A stretch of 64,000 nt of DNA from Merdimmobilis hominis (GTDB lineage: Bacteria; Bacillota; Clostridia; Oscillospirales; Ruminococcaceae): positions 124,001-188,000 of the forward strand of contig NZ_JACJKY010000002.1 in NCBI RefSeq assembly GCF_016901855.1. The letters are read 5' to 3'. The translations under genes were made by a program, and so were the position numbers. Shown piece after piece: positions 63,361 to 64,000 of this stretch. Below the pieces are notes generated by a model. It was not told the DNA's origin. It did not search any database and was given only the letters and a program-made list of their open reading frames with translations. Position 1 is the stretch's first letter, and each line of letters opens with the position of its first letter.

Positions 63361-63752
63361 TGGAGAAGGAAGCAAGGAAAACAATGCGGGTGGCGGTCTA
63401 TTGCCGCCTCGCCCGCGCGGATCAAAACGATACCTTGTTAGAGGTGCAGAAGGAACGGCTGCGCGTATATGCCAAAGAGCGCGGCTATGATATTGTGGCG
63501 GAAATAGCCGAGATCGGCAGCGGCCTTTCCCTGAACCGCCCCGGTATCCGGGAAATGGCCGGGCTGGCCCACCGCCACATGATAGACGCGGTTTTAGTCA
63601 GCGATATTTCCCGCCTTTGCCGGGATTGCGGACAGACGCTGCGGTTAGAAGGAAAGCTCAAAAAGCAAGGGGTTTCCATTGAGAGCATGAAGGGCAACCC
63701 GCTCCCGGAATACCGGAGGGCCAGAATTGCGCTGGGCTGTATAATGAAATAA
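63360..63752 (+). CDS. Short resolvase-domain protein lacking the catalytic serine
   Basis: 130 aa: a resolvase catalytic domain only. It begins MEKEARKTMRVAVYCRLARA. The position of the catalytic serine (Y-x-R-x-S) holds Ala (YCRLA). The second conserved segment reads SDISRLCRD rather than SRFARN. It lacks the recombinase and zinc domains. The ATG overlaps the TAA of recombinase 2 and has GGAGGG upstream. It is probably not an active recombinase; it may regulate the active pair, or be a decaying copy. Confidence 0.8.
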   Translation: MEKEARKTMRVAVYCRLARADQNDTLLEVQKERLRVYAKERGYDIVAEIAEIGSGLSLNRPGIREMAGLAHRHMIDAVLVSDISRLCRDCGQTLRLEGKLKKQGVSIESMKGNPLPEYRRARIALGCIMK

Positions 63753-63761
63753 GGCAAAGAG

Positions 63762-63793
63762 AAAACCGCAGGTTCCGGCCTGCGGTCTTTTTC
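63762..63793. terminator. Bidirectional terminator after the recombinase operon
   Basis: ACCGCAGG-TTCCGG-CCTGCGGT followed by CTTTTT on the plus strand and A-rich on the other side; it lies between the short resolvase gene and the convergent XRE-like gene. Confidence 0.85.
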
Positions 63794-63801
63794 TTTGCCC
63801 T

Positions 63802-64000
63802 CTACTGTAAGGTGCTTATAAATTCAAGCAGCAGGGCTTTTTGCTTCTCGGTGAGTGTACTCCATTTTGCAAAAAGCTCGCGCTGTTCATCCGTTATTTC
63901 CACAGCTTCTCCGCCTTCCGCGAAAAACTGTGCTAAGGTTATTCCAAACGCACGACAAATCACTTCCAGCGTGGGAAGCGTCGGCGCATTATTCCTTTTG
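63802..64000 (-). CDS. XRE-family regulator, C-terminal part (cut by window edge)
   Basis: 66 codons at the right edge, read on the minus strand and ending at a TAG. The visible sequence (PTLPTLEVICRAFGITLAQF, F-A-E-G-G-E) is the second half of an XRE helix-turn-helix domain, followed by a short helical tail. It resembles phage or element repressors. It faces the recombinase genes across a terminator. Confidence 0.7.
   Translation of the reverse strand, partial: KRNNAPTLPTLEVICRAFGITLAQFFAEGGEAVEITDEQRELFAKWSTLTEKQKALLLEFISTLQ

Larger units (their letters stand above)
37881..64000. mobile_element. Integrated element: phage-like mosaic with arsenic cargo and serine recombinases (right end not in window)
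   Basis: About 26 kb of G/C-richer sequence downstream of tRNA-Thr. It carries ars genes, phage-type replication proteins, tail, holin and lysin genes, three serine recombinase-like genes and an XRE-type regulator fragment. No terminase, portal, capsid, relaxase or conjugation gene is visible, and several genes are broken. The best description is a remnant prophage or a hybrid integrative element. The left boundary is set by composition and gene content only, because no duplicated attachment sequence could be confirmed with the right end missing. Confidence 0.75.

Noticed and set aside
37881-64000. Conjugation (relaxase, coupling protein, type IV secretion) genes in the element
   Set aside because: None found in any frame; the Tn916-like similarities concern only small regulatory proteins.

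Overview
The window is a chromosomal segment from a spore-forming, low-to-mid G+C Firmicute, most likely a gut clostridium of the Oscillospirales/Ruminococcaceae type. Three things point there. It holds the replication origin with the classic Firmicutes order (gyrA-gyrB-remB-recF-yaaA-dnaN-dnaA on the minus strand, then rpmH-rnpA-yidD-yidC-jag-mnmE-mnmG-rsmG-noc-parA-parB-serS on the plus strand). The sporulation-linked pair yaaL-bofA is present. Promoters and ribosome binding sites are typical Gram-positive. The genus cannot be named from the sequence alone.

Layout. 1-6.4 kb: a cut-off glycosyltransferase gene, a LicD-like transferase, a two-domain PPK2 polyphosphate kinase, a P-type Ca2+/Mn2+ ATPase behind what looks like a complete yybP-ykoY (Mn2+) riboswitch with terminator, and a CBM9-like protein. 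6.4-16.2 kb: the leftward origin operon. 14.5-16.5 kb: a bipartite oriC. DnaA-box clusters lie on both sides of dnaA, and a Bacillus-like unwinding module (DnaA box, G-run, TAG/TAA trios, A+T stretch) sits between dnaA and dnaN. 16.6-27.8 kb: the rightward ribosomal, membrane-insertion, tRNA-modification and segregation genes, with three clear parS sites. 27.8-37.8 kb: SulP transporter, a 33-bp minisatellite, tRNA-Pro, a palindrome made of origin-like DnaA boxes, a GH38 alpha-mannosidase, hflX, bofA-yaaL, tRNA-Gly, a CE4 lipoprotein deacetylase, an MBL-fold hydrolase and tRNA-Thr.

From about 37.9 kb to beyond the right edge the base composition and codon use shift to G/C-rich third positions, and an integrated element begins downstream of tRNA-Thr. 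Its left part carries SprT-like and Cys-rich accessory genes and an arsenic-resistance operon (arsR, ArsP-like permease, thioredoxin-like protein, arsC) behind its own promoter and operator. The centre is a phage-type replication module: small sigma/HTH proteins, SNF2-type helicase, family A DNA polymerase, primase and SF3 helicase. This is fused directly to the last genes of a tail/lysis module (tail protein, GH18 tail protein, holin, endolysin). The right end has a zinc-finger HTH protein, a SHOCT protein, two full-length large serine recombinases, one short recombinase-like protein lacking the catalytic serine, and an XRE-type regulator on the opposite strand. No capsid, terminase, relaxase or type IV secretion genes are visible.

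The element appears both degraded and remodelled. An HNH endonuclease gene splits the SNF2 helicase. The helicase P-loop contains a 9-nt insertion with an in-frame TGA. The primase-helicase is frameshifted. A deletion joins the 3' part of the helicase to the middle of a tail gene. The points most worth a second look are the HNH/TGA-interrupted helicase, the off-origin DnaA-box palindrome, the replication-to-tail fusion, the serine-less third recombinase and the endolysin with a preserved internal ribosome binding site.
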